From Ramazzottius varieornatus (lineage: Eukaryota; Tardigrada; Eutardigrada; Parachela; Ramazzottiidae): 64,000 bases of DNA. How positions within the stretch are numbered: the stretch's first letter is position 1; each line of letters starts with the position of its first letter. Location of the stretch: contig BDGG01000010.1 of NCBI GenBank assembly GCA_001949185.1, forward strand, positions 1,001,773-1,065,772, read 5' to 3'. The position numbers and the translations under genes were made by a program. Positions 1 to 12,193 of the stretch are shown piece by piece. The notes below the pieces were generated by a model. That model was not told where the DNA came from. It worked only from the letters and a program-made list of their open reading frames with translations, and searched no databases.

Positions 1-54
1 GCGTTTGGTACAGAGCAGCATTGAGCTCAGCGTAAGTATACGAAGAGCATAAAA

Positions 55-1584
55 CTACTGGCCAGGTGGACCTTGCATATGCGGCTGCTGGTACATTCCA
101 CTTCCGTCATCTGGTAAGTATCCCTGCTGCAATCCGGGCATCTGCTGCCCCGGCGCACCCTGTCTCCATGTCGCAGCCATTCGTGGTGAGATACTCTGAC
201 CATACGACGCGGGACTCGGGATGTTCGGCGAACCAGTCCGGAGACTTTGCATGGAATGAGGACCTGGCTGCTGCAGCATGGCGGCCAACGGCGAGACACC
301 ACCGCGCGGACCACCATAAGCACCCATACCTGGCTGGCCTTGGGGTGCTCCAGGCTGGTACCCTACTCCGCCGCCTACTGGCTGCACCTGCGGTGGTGTG
401 CCTTGATAGCCCACTGGCATCTGTGGACGACCATAAACACTAGACGGCGTGCCTTGTGGACGTTGGTGTTGGAGAGGCATCTGGTGTCGGTAGTTCATGT
501 TGGTTTGTGGCTGTTGCGGATAATTTGCTTGTGGCTGAGTATTTTGGTATGATTGGTATGGCGGAGGTGGCTGAGGTTGGAATGAAGCCTGAGCTGGCTG
601 AGAGGGTCCGCTGAGGTTGTTGGAAGAAGATAGTGGAGTAGATCGTTGAGTGGGGATATCTGGAGTACCGTGCATCCGCGAAGGCGTGGGAGTTGGCCGA
701 GAAGGTGGCTCGGAACCTGAAGGTTGTCGTGGCTGACGGGAAGAGGTAGATGCTGAAGTGGGCTCGTTGCTGTTCGGTTGCTTGGACGAAGATGCAGGCG
801 CGGAAGGTGTGCCATTGCGAAGAACGTCGGACCATTTTGTGATGTTGTCGTGATGCGAGCGGATCAACTTGTCTTTGCGTTCCATGGCTCGCCTCATATC
901 TCTCATTCTCTGAAACACCAGCACGTTTCACTGAAAAGCATCTTTAGCAGTCAAGAAAGGCTAGCATACGGCTGCGAGGACTTTTTCGGGGTGCTGCTGG
1001 GAGTAAGTCAGTTTGGCTTGATTAAGAAACTGCTCGAAGCGGGTGTGGGCCTCCACGAACTCTTTCGCGTCCTCGTCGGCGTGGAAGCGCAGTCCGTCCC
1101 CGGCTTCAGATGGCGAGAAACGTCCTGGACCATTGACATCCCCGATGCAGCTTCGGAGTATACGCTGTAATCAGAGTAGAAGATAGAATTGTTGATTTGT
1201 TATCGATTCTGTGCCAGCAGTGCAAATACGTACCTCAGTGGCTTCTTCCAGATGCTTTACGAAAGATTCGCTGTGGTTATTCTGTACGATGCTTGTATCG
1301 TCAACATTCATAGCAGTCTGAAGTCCGTTTCGGGAATGATCGCCGTGGCCGTTATCCATACTTCCGGTGATTCCTTCGCTGACGTCGCCGATCCCTCTGG
1401 ATGTTCTGCTGTTGGTTTGAGCTGTCCTATGTGATGCTAACAAGATCTGTGCTACAAGCGAGCCACAGTGCGACCTTCTGAAAATGATCGGATGAGTCTG
1501 AGGAAAGTCGGACGGAAAATGGGCTGAATGGAGAAAGCAAGCAGCAGGCTTAAGCAGCTCCCGACATGGTGTGCGTGATGTCAT
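55..1584 (-). CDS. MED28: Mediator complex subunit 28 with a long PQ-rich tail
   Basis: Three exons on the minus strand: 1234-1584, 970-1164 and 55-909, about 466 aa, with GT-AG introns of 69 and 60 nt and consistent phases. Residues encoded by exon 2 and the start of exon 3 follow the MED28 helical core, including an ERKDKLIRSHHDNITKW stretch that parallels the human segment RKDALVQKHLTKLRHW. MED28 is a head-module subunit of Mediator, which bridges transcription factors and RNA polymerase II in the nucleus. After the core the protein runs for about 250 residues of low-complexity Pro/Gln/Ser/Gly sequence that is absent from the 178 aa human protein. The start is uncertain: ATG at 1584 is the first in frame, but ATG at 1359 would also keep the whole core. 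The gene diverges from C1D across about 260 bp. Confidence 0.85.
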
Positions 1585-1846
1585 GAACCATAATGGATGT
1601 TGTTGCTGTTTAGGTCATGTGTAATATGTACGTAGTATAAGGTGTAATGTCACACAGCAGCAGGACTCAAAGCCTTGATTTCGAAGATTTGATTGAGTGG
1701 AAATACAGGTGAATGCACGCAGCAAATTCTTCAAATCGTTGATAGCTCCCTGTACTTCTGCTGGTTCCGCTCGACTGCATCGTTCCTGGTGTATTCGGAG
1801 GAGCAAGTAAGTTGGATAACGAGTCCACGATACATCCACGTCCACC
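1585..1846. promoter_or_regulatory. Shared MED28/C1D divergent promoter interval
   Basis: This 262 bp gap separates two head-to-head start codons. Both 5' UTRs and both promoters must lie in or beside it, so a bidirectional promoter is inferred. No TATA box or other defined motif was identified with confidence. Confidence 0.4.
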
Positions 1847-2919
1847 ATGTCGGAATCCGGAAAGAAGCGCCCGGCGCCAACACGAACAACGAGCGCAGCT
1901 GATAGCATTTCCGAGGCAGTTCAACCAGCCAAGTCTGCTAAGTTATCGCAGGATCCTTCACCAGTGCTGACACTCACCTCCGAAATGGTTCTTGGAGCTA
2001 GTGCGGAATCATCTTCGAATCAGGCGCAGGATGACGGACAGTATCTGGACGGCGAAATTCCGGCTTCTGCCTTTCGTCTACCACAGGAAATGCTCGACTT
2101 TTCCGGCAACGAGTTGCCTAAACAAGTCACTGACAGTCTCGCGGATGTGCTGAGACGGACGACAGAATTGCAGCAGATTGTCGATCGCTGGATAAAGATC
2201 ACTCCCGCTGAGCGTTCAACCTATGTAAGTGCTCAGTTGTATCGGATGTAGTGGGAACAATCATATACACAGGTACCACCGCTAGAAGATCTTATTTCAC
2301 GTTATACAGTTTTCTCTGATAGTTCACAAATCCACTAGAAGAAGAAAGAATGTCATTATGGATCATGAACACAATAGTGTCTCTTGGAGAAGGTGCGTCA
2401 AAGCATAACATCGGTACCGTTTCATCCTTCATTGCTTCCTACACGTTTATGAGGCACCATTCAATTTACGTGCTTGAAATCGAAATGTCCAGTGACTAGA
2501 CTAGTACCCAAAGAGTCGTTGTTCTTTCTAGTGTATTGCCGGTTACAAGGAATGGATCCCGAGAAAGAAGGGCTAGATAAGCGGAAGGTTAGTGCCAAAC
2601 TCTCGACGCAACTTCCGCATACCGGAAGTAGGGCTTCATAACCTTTTCTTTCTTTTTTCTGCAGGGACTTCTTAGTCGTTATGCCAAGAAGTTCGAAGAG
2701 CTAGAACCTCACTCCCACCTGCTGAGTAGAGTCGATGCTGGACCAGCGACACGCCTCGATATGCCGGCTGTGAAGCGCTTCCTTAATTCCGCTCTAGTGG
2801 ACCGCGCAACAGGTACAGCACCCAGAATACCATTTCTTCAACCGTCACTAACGGTTCCCGTACACTATTGTTGTGTTCCAGAGAAGGGCGTTCAACCCGG
2901 TGCAATGGATATCTCGTAA
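1847..2919 (+). CDS. C1D: C1D / Rrp47-like nuclear exosome cofactor
   Basis: Five exons: 1847-2224, 2323-2392, 2532-2587, 2665-2812 and 2882-2919, 229 aa in total. Exons 2-5 encode the C1D/Sas10 core: PLEEERMSLWIMNTIVSLGE, then YCRLQGMDPEKE, then a basic helix and VKRFLNSALVD. These match in order the human C1D segments beginning PLEQAKVDL, LATQGVNPKE and FVKNALWEP. C1D binds nucleic acid and couples EXOSC10/Rrp6 to the nuclear exosome for 3' processing of rRNA and snoRNA. Exon 1 alone supplies 126 residues, mostly acidic and Ser-rich, so this protein is much longer at the N terminus than the 141 aa human one. The intron 1 acceptor at 2322 was chosen because only it keeps the frame open into exon 3. 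Confidence 0.85.
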
Positions 2920-3578
2920 ATTCTGTCTTGCGGAGGAAAGCGGAAGTCTTCTTCTTTCAAAGAGATCGCTTTGTTTATCACATGCCTCTTTTTCTCACAG
3001 AAGTTCTATCCAAAAACGAAAACCCCAAGATTGACTAGAAAGTTTTGTAGAAAGAATAACTCAAAGTTTCTCTTCCGAGTTTAACAAGAAAATCAAACAT
3101 GTCCAAATGATCATGATGTATTTTGATGTTTTATAAGTTCGACTCTTTGTTGCGGTCTACTGTTTTACTTGATGTTGCTGGGCTTGATACTCGGTCTCGT
3201 CTTTTGAACGATGGCATATCCTGCAACAAGTTGCTCATACCCCGCGATTCAAGATTGCGTCTAGTTTTGAGGGATAAACGCACTTCACAGCACCGCTCAC
3301 ATTCACACCACTCGAAGGCGTTACAGCCTTCAAGCCTTTAACTACCTTGTGCTCCTCGCAGAAGACTTGGTGAGAACTGTCCACCATTTTGCAACCTGCC
3401 AAAACAATTTAGGCATAATCCATCATGTTTTGGAAAAAATCTATTTTCCAGTAGTTCTGTCGATAAGTTTTTCACCATCTGATCGAAACTCGATCCACGA
3501 TTTCAGATTTGCTCGAAAGAAACCATTTCGAAAAAATCTAACAAAAATCTCCACAAAAAGATTTTTGGTTCACTGGAC
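2920..3578. other. Convergent 3' flank between C1D and the ePHD gene
   Basis: No coding segment was found here. The interval lies between two convergent stop codons and presumably holds both 3' UTRs. It is AT-rich with poly-A/T runs. Confidence 0.4.
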
Positions 3579-5302
3579 TTATAATATCATCATTGCATGT
3601 TTTTTCGGCTCTTCTGACTTACAGCGACAGCGGATCTCGAACGTACTGAGCATTTTCCTACAATTATTCTTACCAGAAAGTTTTGCACATGGATAATGAA
3701 AGCTCTTCGAGCACGCTCCAGGCGCCGAACAACCCATCGTCGCTCCTTTCCGTTTACAAATTGAGCAAACCTGCAACGAAGACTAAAGTTCAAATTACTT
3801 TGCCCATTCAGTGAACAACCCAAATAGGCAATTACATCAACGTACCGTTTTGGCATCGTCGAAGAGTACTTGAAGGTCGACAATCGCAAAGCCGATCATT
3901 CTGAAATTCGACGACCATTCCAGACACTTCTCATGCAGATAGACCGACCCATGACTTCCGCTTGTACTGTTGTCACCAGGTTTCTTCTGCGTCACTACTG
4001 CAGCTCTTCCCGGCATCACAATCGGTCCTATCAAGTCTCCCATCGCGGTCTCCCTTTCCGCCGCTGGGTCCAAATGACAGAACGCACAGACGAAAGGTTC
4101 TTCCAGCACCACGCCCGTCTGTTTCTCCGGCTTATACTTCATCTTCTGCGCAGCTTCCGGTAAAGCCAAGTGCGCTTCGAAGTTATCCACAATGATATTC
4201 GGTAACGGGACACTTTTACCATTGAAACTAGCTTTGTCTGCTTCGTCGTCCGACTCTTTGGTCGCGATGAAGGAGCGGATGTAAGGACCGAAGTAGCCAG
4301 CATCTTCCTTCTTGATGGGCTTTTTCTTGTTGCTGTCGAAGCGGTTGCTGATCTTGCTCTTGATCTCATCCATTTCGGCAGCGTAGTCGGTGGCCAGAGT
4401 GTTGGTCTTGCGGGGACGTCCGCGACCACGTTTACCGCTTTTGGTGACGCCTTTCAGCTTTTGCATGTCCCGCTGCTTCTTCGACTCGGCTTTCTGCATG
4501 GCGGTCATGGGTTTCCGACCGCGTGGATCTTTTTTCTTGGGGGACGAAGGACTGGCTTTTGAGCTGGAAGGTGCGGGAACGAAGATGGTGTTGGCTTTGA
4601 AGGGCGGAACTTTCAAACTGGCTGGCATCGCTTGTCCCTGTAAAGATATCGGCCGTCAGAAAGAAAAGCCAGGATGCTGGCTATCACAGTAAAGACGTCA
4701 ACAATCAAGACCCGTAAAAGAATTCAGAACTTCAAAATCGAATGTGCTCACGTTCGGAATATCAATAGGAAACGTCATATTTTGATCAGCCTTGCGATAC
4801 TAAGATGAAAAAGACATAACATAAACCTAATTGAAATTTATCTATAAGATTAAAAAATTCGAACGTGCAACTTTTTCGAATTTCAAAAGATCGGTATTAT
4901 AGGTGCGAAAATTTGTGAAAGTTGGTGAAAGTTCGAGTATGACATGGTTATTCTGGTTACCGGTGGGATGATGGGTGCCATGAGTCCTTTGCGAACATAG
5001 ACAACCGAGCCAGGAGCCGCACGTTGAGGCAGCGGAGCCGGTATGCCGAAAGAGCCACCGGGACTGGGAGAGATCGATACGTAGCGTATAGTTGGACTTT
5101 GTGCAGGTGCGATGAAGCGTACTACTGGTGCGGCTGGAGGGAGTGCTCGAGCCGGCAGTGGAGCTTGGGCAAAGGAGGGAGAAAGACGGGGCAGCTGGAA
5201 CTGCACGGACTGACCGGAAGTCGGCAGTGAACCTAGTCGGATACCTCCCAACGTGACTGGCTGAGCTGGAAGACCCGCCGAAGTTGAGGGAACATCAGAC
5301 AT
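3579..5302 (-). CDS. ePHD-finger, AT-hook chromatin protein (RAI1/TCF20-like)
   Basis: Four exons on the minus strand: 4961-5302, 4752-4799, 3846-4637 and 3579-3770, 457 aa, all joined in phase 0. The N-terminal part is Pro/Ala-rich. The middle carries a Lys-rich region with an AT-hook (GKRGRGRPRKT). The C terminus has an extended PHD finger: a pre-PHD zinc knuckle (PFVCAFCHLDPA then SVYLHEKCLEWS) followed by VCSICKRKGATMGC, CSKSFHYPC and a closing cysteine pair. This arrangement, with the ePHD at the very C terminus, is that of RAI1/TCF20, which bind nucleosomes. PHF6, PHF11 and G2E3 also use this fold, so the exact orthology is open. The last intron falls between the knuckle and the PHD half. 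Confidence 0.8.
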
Positions 5303-6800
5303 CTTCCACGGGGTTTACTCTATCGAACCTGGAAAGAAGGAGAAGAGTTGCTTTAGAAGTATTGTTTCACTGTATTTTTGATGGCAAGACTGGCAAGATA
5401 TCGAACAGGAATATCCCTGTAAAGGAAGAAATTTCATCTACATGTAAATCAACTGTTCAAAAGAAAATATCACTGCGGTGCATTCGTGTGCTCGCTTTAT
5501 ACAAGAAACTTAGCGTTGATTAGTGGGCTATATATATATGCGACTGGCATAGATCATTATTAATAGGATTTCAAGCTCTTATTAATCACTTCCACTCGTG
5601 AGATCGATTGTCTTTTGGTGACAAAAAGAGATAGAACATTTCCCTAGATATTGTTTTCAGGTTGAGTCTGAGTAAAAGTGACACATGTTCCTGATAAAAA
5701 AAGAAAGGCTTTGGTATTAAGGTCCAACTAGCAATTAAGAGGAAAAAACGGAAAGGTTGATGGACAAACGACTAATGTCCAACCTAACCTCATCTCACCC
5801 ATATGATGGCTTGGTTAAGGACTCATAAAGTGCAAGGGGGATCTCACCTGACGGAAACGAGGCTTGTTAGAAGAAACCGTCGAGTTCGCGGATCGTCGGC
5901 CGGGATATCAACAATCGGTTATTCGCCAAAAACCTGCAATATGAAAAGACATGCATAATATATCTTCCGATCTTCATGGATTTAAATTCCCCACCACAGA
6001 GTTTACGAGAAGGCATCTTCAGACAAAGCGCTGTCTTGTACCTTCACGAACGTTTTCCGACTTGAAGAAGACCAGAAGTAGAACGGAAACCAAAGTGGGA
6101 AAACCGGAGAGACTTCTAAAGACCCGATCGCGAGCATCCAGGATAATTATGCTTGAAAATACGTTCTGCTGTACTGTAGATAAGATCCGCCCTCCAAGGG
6201 TGTTCACTACCGATGTTTATCGGTGCCGAAAAGATATACGCCAATCACAGAAATCGGTTCCCATTGCATGCCGTAAGGTAACGACGCTTAATGCTACATC
6301 GAGAAAACCCGGGCTTTTTTCCTCCTGATGGCTTACCACTGTAAGCAGAATATATTTTGTTCACCTTTCTTGAGACCGGCGTTGTAAAACATATTCGTAC
6401 TCAATTTATCAATTTATCCGAGTGTATCAACAAGTCCATAGCCACTTCTAACTCAATCCAGAATATTCGGAGTACCATTGCAGGTCCGAAGATTATATTT
6501 GAGCTGCAGGAAGGTGAAATAATTACCATAGACTCAAAGTAGGGTTCTCCCGCAGTCCCTAACACTTCTCGCACCATCGTATTCGCTGACCACCTTCAGC
6601 ACTAAATATTATGGGAAAATAAATTTCTTTTTGAGTCTAAAATGCGGATCCGATGCAGCGTCCTCTTGTAAATGCCGTATTGGAGGTACACCGGCACGGG
6701 CTCGCGCATGGCGAACTGGCGCTGCAAAGGGACCCCCCGCTGCAGGAAGGAGGGAGTTTATGCGTCATTTTCTTGATGTCTGAAACAAACTTATTGAGCT
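5303..6800. other. Gene-free interval
   Basis: About 1.5 kb in which no ORF on either strand resembles a known family or chains into phased exons. The open frame at 5951-6328 (plus) is compositionally unremarkable and has no supporting splice context. The ePHD gene's promoter should lie at the left edge. Confidence 0.4.
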
Positions 6801-7202
6801 TTAGGGTTGTATTTCGGGCGCTGTTTGCCGGAAGAGCTCGGGATGGTTTACCTGGCTTTGTTTGGTTAGTAGTTCTACCGCCCGATCCCGCCGTTCCACC
6901 AAGTTGCCTGTCAAACTCTGCAAAATGTAAAGTAGATTAGATGTACGGTTAGAACATGCGTTGAGCGCACATAGATTTTTTAAAGTGGAGATGGTACTAA
7001 AGAGCTGTTTACGGGAAACACTAGGATGTGGCACACCAGGGATGAATGCTCCTTCTGGTCCCGTATTTATAACCAGCGCGGAAGTCTGGACTCCGACCAC
7101 ACGAGGCGGATTAACTATTGGATTATCAGACTGGACAGAGCGGATGTTGACGGCGAAGTGAGCAGTGATAATTAGAAGCGTGCTACAGCAAAGACTATCC
7201 AT
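6801..7202 (-). CDS. Putative small secreted protein, unrecognised
   Basis: A minus-strand frame from ATG at 7202 would give 133 aa beginning with a plausible signal peptide (MDSLCCSTLLIITAHFAV, then a Ser-containing cleavage region). The mature part has only two cysteines and no domain I recognise. An acceptor-like TTTTGCAG at about 6918-6925 inside the frame suggests an intron could be hidden here. The frame stays open upstream to 7373, so the start is a choice based on the hydrophobic segment. Without a homologue or transcript this may be a chance ORF. Confidence 0.3.
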   Translation of the reverse strand: MDSLCCSTLLIITAHFAVNIRSVQSDNPIVNPPRVVGVQTSALVINTGPEGAFIPGVPHPSVSRKQLFSTISTLKNLCALNACSNRTSNLLYILQSLTGNLVERRDRAVELLTKQSQVNHPELFRQTAPEIQP

Positions 7203-7431
7203 ATCCAGGGTGGAACCGGAAAGTACCGGTAGCTTGGGAGGGCAGAACTGGTTTAGCAGAGGCTTTCTTCTGTAGGTGGTCGTCCTCTTGCGCAACAACC
7301 GGGTATCGTCCACAGAGTCCTGCAAAAAATCTCTAAAGGAATTTGAACTGCCGATTGAGTGCCGAATATGCAAAATAGTTCAGAATTCAGATTTATTGAC
7401 TTTGAGAACTTGTTGCACCACACGTGCAGCT

Positions 7432-7496
7432 TCAACAACAACAACACAACAACACAACAACAACAACAACAACGACAATAACAACAGCAACAACGA
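7432..7496 (+). repeat. (CAA)n-type microsatellite
   Basis: An imperfect run of CAA triplets interrupted by ACA, GAC and AAT variants. It also creates an artefactual poly-Asn/Thr frame on the plus strand and a Cys/Val-rich one on the minus strand. Confidence 0.85.
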
Positions 7497-8087
7497 AGAC
7501 AGTAACCTACTGTAGTTACTCCGTGGTTCGTAGGCATGCTGGTTGGAAAGATGAGCCATGGTCGAGCAGGTTTACTGGGCCATGACACTTCGGAATTTAT
7601 ATCGTGTATCATCTGATTCCCGCGGCAATACCTGCGGACTTGAAATGCGAAGGCCCACACAAAGCACGTATGAAGGACCTTATCCGTTTTCTAGCTTTGG
7701 TTCGTTATTACGGTACACTGGGTTGTAAGCCACAACGTTGATTTTCATGCAGCCAGTGCTGTAAACTATCGGGTGTTTTCCATGTTGTCCGACGAGTTTT
7801 CCGTCAACGGACAACTCTGAAAATAAACAATGCAGAGACCGTATATTCCTTACAGAAGGTCGCTGACGTCAGCGGAAGTGAACACCCACATCTCAGTTGA
7901 TTCACCTGTTGATTGGCAAAGTCCGAACTGTCACTCCATCTTTCCATAATATGTTTCTCCACTTTGGCGTGTTCTCGCTTGACTCGCTTTTGCTTAGGAC
8001 ACATGATCGTCAACGTAAACGATCAGTACTCAGTAGACATCTAGGAACCTGTGATCTTTTTCCATATTAAGCTGAACGGGATTCCAT
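7497..8087. other. Upstream flank of RABGEF1
   Basis: No coding exon was seen. The interval probably contains the RABGEF1 promoter and 5' UTR. Confidence 0.35.
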
Positions 8088-10190
8088 ATGATCATGGCGT
8101 TCCTGTCCTCGCAGCCCAAGCGATCCATGTTCCAGCTAAACGAGTCGGACCTCATGTGCAAGAACGCTTGTGGATTTTATGGCAATCCCGAATGGCGTGG
8201 ACTGTGTTCCCAGTGTTTCCGGGAATATCAGAAGAAGGCCGAAGCGTCTCGGAGCCGTCATCCACTCAGAGGGAAGGAAACCTTGACTGAGCAAACAACG
8301 AAGCATCAGACGCCCCCGTCCGTAGGATCGTCCACCTTGTCCCAAACAGTGTCTACCGTCAAAACTGCGCTATCTCCCTTTGACAAATTCGTGTCTAAGA
8401 AAAAGCAGCAGTCTGAGAGAAAGACACATACAGTAAAATCCATCTTTGCTGGAGCTGCACCTAAAGGTAAGATTGAAATGGGGAACGAACAACATGAACC
8501 TCCGTAGACACGTACCTGCGTACTTGCGGTTCGCAGGTGGTGTACGTCTGCTATGTACGCAGGTGCTCGAAGAACGGCGAGTACATCCATATTTGCATCT
8601 GGATACGGAACTTGTCTATTTTCCAAAGTCGAACGGAAGTTTCATTTTCTGTTTCAGATGCAGAGCCAGAGCACGCTCGTCCGACGAGGCAGGTCAGCGC
8701 AGATGTCCAGCACGTTGTTAGAGAATTCAACGAGTACCTCCAAACCCTTCCCAAGCCCATCGCAAGTGATATCGCCAAGCGCATCCAGACCGTCGCCAAT
8801 AAGCTCCTCGACTATTCCGCCGTGGATTATTCCATAGACGAACTAACGAAGATTGCTGGTAACTTCTATGAAGAGTTTTCAGATCGACTTACCAGAAACG
8901 AGCTGTTCGCAGGTGAGTCTGCCGAGGGTAGTGACCGCAGCTTCCGGATGGTTCACCCTGTTCGGGACTTGACGATGTAATCCCTTTTTAGGTTTGGACG
9001 AAGCATCCACAACAAAGATTATGGATTACGCCGAAAGCTATATCCTCATAAGGAGCTACAAGAATCTCTTTTGTCCGCCCACCACGGACGACGAAGACAA
9101 AGATCTTCAAACCCAGAAACAGATCAGGAAGCTGAACTGGGTGACTGCTCAGCGTCTCGGTGCCACCGTCGACGAGATGAACCCTGATGTTCGCGAACAT
9201 ATAGATCTCGCTATCACAGGTATGTATTGTCGTTGTCCTCGACAATGAAGTTTAGAAACCGAAACACAAAAGGTCGGTCAACACGATATGCACAGTTTTC
9301 ACAGCCTGCATACAGGAACCCATGAATTTCGCCTGTGGTTCGTGTGTGCAGGTGTTTCCTAGATGGTTACATTTTACAATAGCCAGCGTATGGTTTGTCC
9401 TCCAGCTTCCCGAGCCCTTACGGTAATCGATGGATTGTGGATGCATGGAAAACCTACTGTTTGTTTCAGATATAATCGAAATCGACACGAAGAAGACAGT
9501 GGATGCCAAGTTGAAGTGCGTCGTGTCCTGTTGTCGCAACATCGCCCAGATGTTGCAGTTATCGGGCAACGGTCCGCCAAGTGCCGACCAGTTCCTGCCA
9601 GCTGTCATCTATGTGGTTCTCAAAGCAAACCCTCCAAGGATGCAGAGTAACATCAAGTTCATCACACGTTTCGCAAACCCGAACAGACTACGGACAGGCG
9701 AGGCTGGCTACTTCTTCACGAACCTATGCTGTGCCCTGTCCTTCATCGAGAGCATGGACGCAAAGTCGCTGGAGATGACGGAGGACGAGTTCCAACTGTA
9801 CATGAGCGGGGAGATCAGTTCTTCAAGCCTTCACGAACAGCAGGCTTTTATGTGCGATGGCTTGAGACAGATGAACAAGAACCTTCAAATTCTCAACGAA
9901 CTCAAACAACGCCAGGTAAAACTTTCGTTCTTTCCTTTGAGACGTTTTAGTCTGTCATTACTATCTGATATTTTCTATAGGCTCGACTGGACGAGAAGAT
10001 CAAAGCCGAGCAGGAACTCATGGAGGATTTCTTCGCTTCCTGTATGCGGAAGATACAGGAAGGTCGCGAGAAGTATCCCTTGATAGTCAAGCCAAGACGG
10101 CAACTTCCGGTCTTTACTTTCGGGCCTGCCAATAACGCGAGTAAAGAAAACATACAAGACTCTTTGAACCCTTCGTGGGCGGATAGCTAG
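8088..10190 (+). CDS. RABGEF1: Rabex-5, Rab5 guanine nucleotide exchange factor
   Basis: Five exons: 8088-8466, 8658-8912, 8992-9219, 9470-9915 and 9981-10190, 505 aa (human 491). Residues 22-45 form the A20-type zinc finger with Cys24, Cys28, Cys40 and Cys43, the ubiquitin-binding element of the family. A helical bundle precedes a VPS9 domain in exons 3-4, including PSADQFLPAVIYVVLKANPP, QSNIKFITRF and GEAGYFFTNLCCALSFIE, which match Rabex-5 nearly residue for residue. The C terminus is a coiled-coil-like Glu/Lys/Arg-rich stretch expected to bind Rabaptin. The protein activates Rab5 on early endosomes. The first in-frame ATG (8088) is followed by a second at 8094; either could be used. Confidence 0.95.
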
Positions 10191-10374
10191 CCGATCTGAA
10201 TTAAACACTGCTTTTGATATTGTGATCTAGTCGTTTTCCATTTTTGAGAGTCTTATGTGCGCATCATATTGGGTTAGTTTTCAGAACAGCCTTCTGTCGT
10301 TTTGATATTCTTGCTTCCTTATTGTTTTATCTCTAAAACTGACAGATTCTCAACTATACATAGGGCTTAATAGA

Positions 10375-10380
10375 AATAAA
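10375..10380 (+). terminator. Poly(A) signal of RABGEF1
   Basis: AATAAA lies about 185 bp past the RABGEF1 stop codon on the same strand and is the first canonical signal seen there. Confidence 0.6.
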
Positions 10381-10796
10381 ATCACTGGGTATTATCGACA
10401 TGTTCCCTAGTGGGTATGAGGACTACGAACTACCATCTCGATTCTTCTGTACACTTGTACAGGTTTACTCCTGGTGGAAATCCTTATCTTGCCAACGTCT
10501 TGCTGGATCAGTTCCACAAAATCTACCTGGCTAACGTAATTACTTTACGTACAGTGCAAGAGCATGCATCTCTCCGATGATCACTTGGTCTTCTCAAATT
10601 GGTGAGTGATAACCGATGTCACATGACTACCGGAATTATTAGGGAAACATGACCTAAAAGTAGCTTGACGTGGACAACCGGCTTCTGTTAAATCGGCAAT
10701 TCAGTCGACGCTCGTGCCCTGATGTAGGGTATTCACGAGAACCCAACAAAGCTGGACGCGGCCTGAACATCCGTAAACTCTGTTACTGATTCAATA

Positions 10797-11228
10797 AGGG
10801 CTTACAAAGATCAGACTGGCTTGGTGGTGTAATTACACCAGCTACTTTGGTGGATACGCCCAGAGAACTTTTTTGGCCAGTTAGGAAAGCGGTGTGACGG
10901 CTCGCTTTGAAAGCCCCGCCCTGCAGGTAAGTACGATCGGAGGATTATGAGATCTTTGATGTCGGAGCAACCACCATACACTCACCAGTAGGACGAGTAG
11001 CAAGAAACTTCATTATGGAAGTGACATTTGACAGTTTAGAGGGGAGTACAGCGTACTTGGGATGTGGGTTAAGTCTGGTGCAATTACGAGTCGCTCCGGA
11101 ACGACTCGTAATTACACCGAAAGTGTAACGTCTGGTATAAAGAATAGGCCCATCGTAAGGGTGTGGGTGGAGCTAATTACACCAGCGTTATGATTCCACC
11201 AGCGGTGTAATCTATCTTTGTAAGCCCT
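10797..11228. mobile_element. MITE copy 1, TA-flanked, 432 bp
   Basis: The element begins AGGGCTTACAAAGA and ends TCTTTGTAAGCCCT, a perfect terminal inverted repeat, with TA on both outer sides (10795-10796 and 11229-11230). It holds no ORF. Near the centre are two 17-nt arms, 11077-11093 and 11102-11118, forming an inverted repeat with one mismatch. It also carries the palindrome GGTGTAATTACACC near the left end. A second copy lies at 50914-51328. TA duplication is typical of Tc1/mariner-mobilised MITEs. Confidence 0.85.
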
Positions 11229-12193
11229 TAATACTTGAACAGCGCATAGAAGGCTATAGTTGCATACTGTGATGCTTCGTGAACTTCTCGAAGTACGTCA
11301 TTATACGCGCGAAACATCCCTTAGGGGGCTGGTAGGGCAAAATTTTCGGACCGGGGTTCAACCGTACGCGTATGATCACGTGATTCGCGACGTTCAAGAA
11401 GCATTACAGTATATGTCGGACACAGGCTACAGATGGTCCAGTTCTCTGAGTCAAGAATCGAAGGCGGCCGTTTCTCCCGTTTATCCACAAGCGCAATATC
11501 CATTTTGTTGAACTTATGGAAGGTCAAATGACGTCGTCAGTACTAACTGGCGCGCGACTAGTTGAATCCAGCGATAATTCCGCGTTCGTCTAACCGCTAC
11601 CACATCGAAAGGTCATTGCTGGGCGACATCTGCTTTCGCATGAGCAGTGTCAAGAACCTTTCATGGAAGAAACATTCCGATTTCAGTCAAAGCAACGTCA
11701 ATGCTCTGCGAGAAAGATGCTTCAAATGTTTCGACCGACTGGGTGGAAAACAAATACATAGGCTGTTGGTTTCAGGGTCAAATTTTTCATTCGTAGTTGT
11801 GTCCACAAGACTGCAAATGTGGTCCACTTGGCGCTGGATTCGAAAAACCGAGATGTCGGAATATGGCTCCGGCAGTTGTTATTGCGGTTGGCACTGAAGC
11901 GCTGAAACTGTTATTCATATCATTGACGGCTACGTTCTATCCACAGGTACGAGCCAAGACAAGTCGACTTCCGCTCGAACAACCACGGCCTACCACTGTC
12001 GGTGCAGGACCTGCAATCTCTACGACCACTCGCTCTTCGTTTGATGGAAGCCGTGCTGATGTACAATAACTAATCTAGCAGAGAAGATAAATCTCGTAAT
12101 AGTATACCAACCAAATATATATAACTTATTTCGTACTTCGGCTTCACACCTGACTTTCATCATAATACAGTATAACATACAGTCCTCAGGTAA
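11229..12193. other. Interval between the MITE and CDC23
   Basis: Several short open frames occur, for example 11562-11897 and 11797-12069 on plus. The latter starts with a Cys-rich stretch, but neither chains into a convincing gene. The right end should hold the CDC23 3' UTR. Confidence 0.35.

Noticed and set aside
5951-6328. 125-codon plus frame
   Set aside because: No recognisable domain or exon context.
7253-7660. Cys/Val-rich minus frame
   Set aside because: Produced by translating the (CAA)n microsatellite on the opposite strand.
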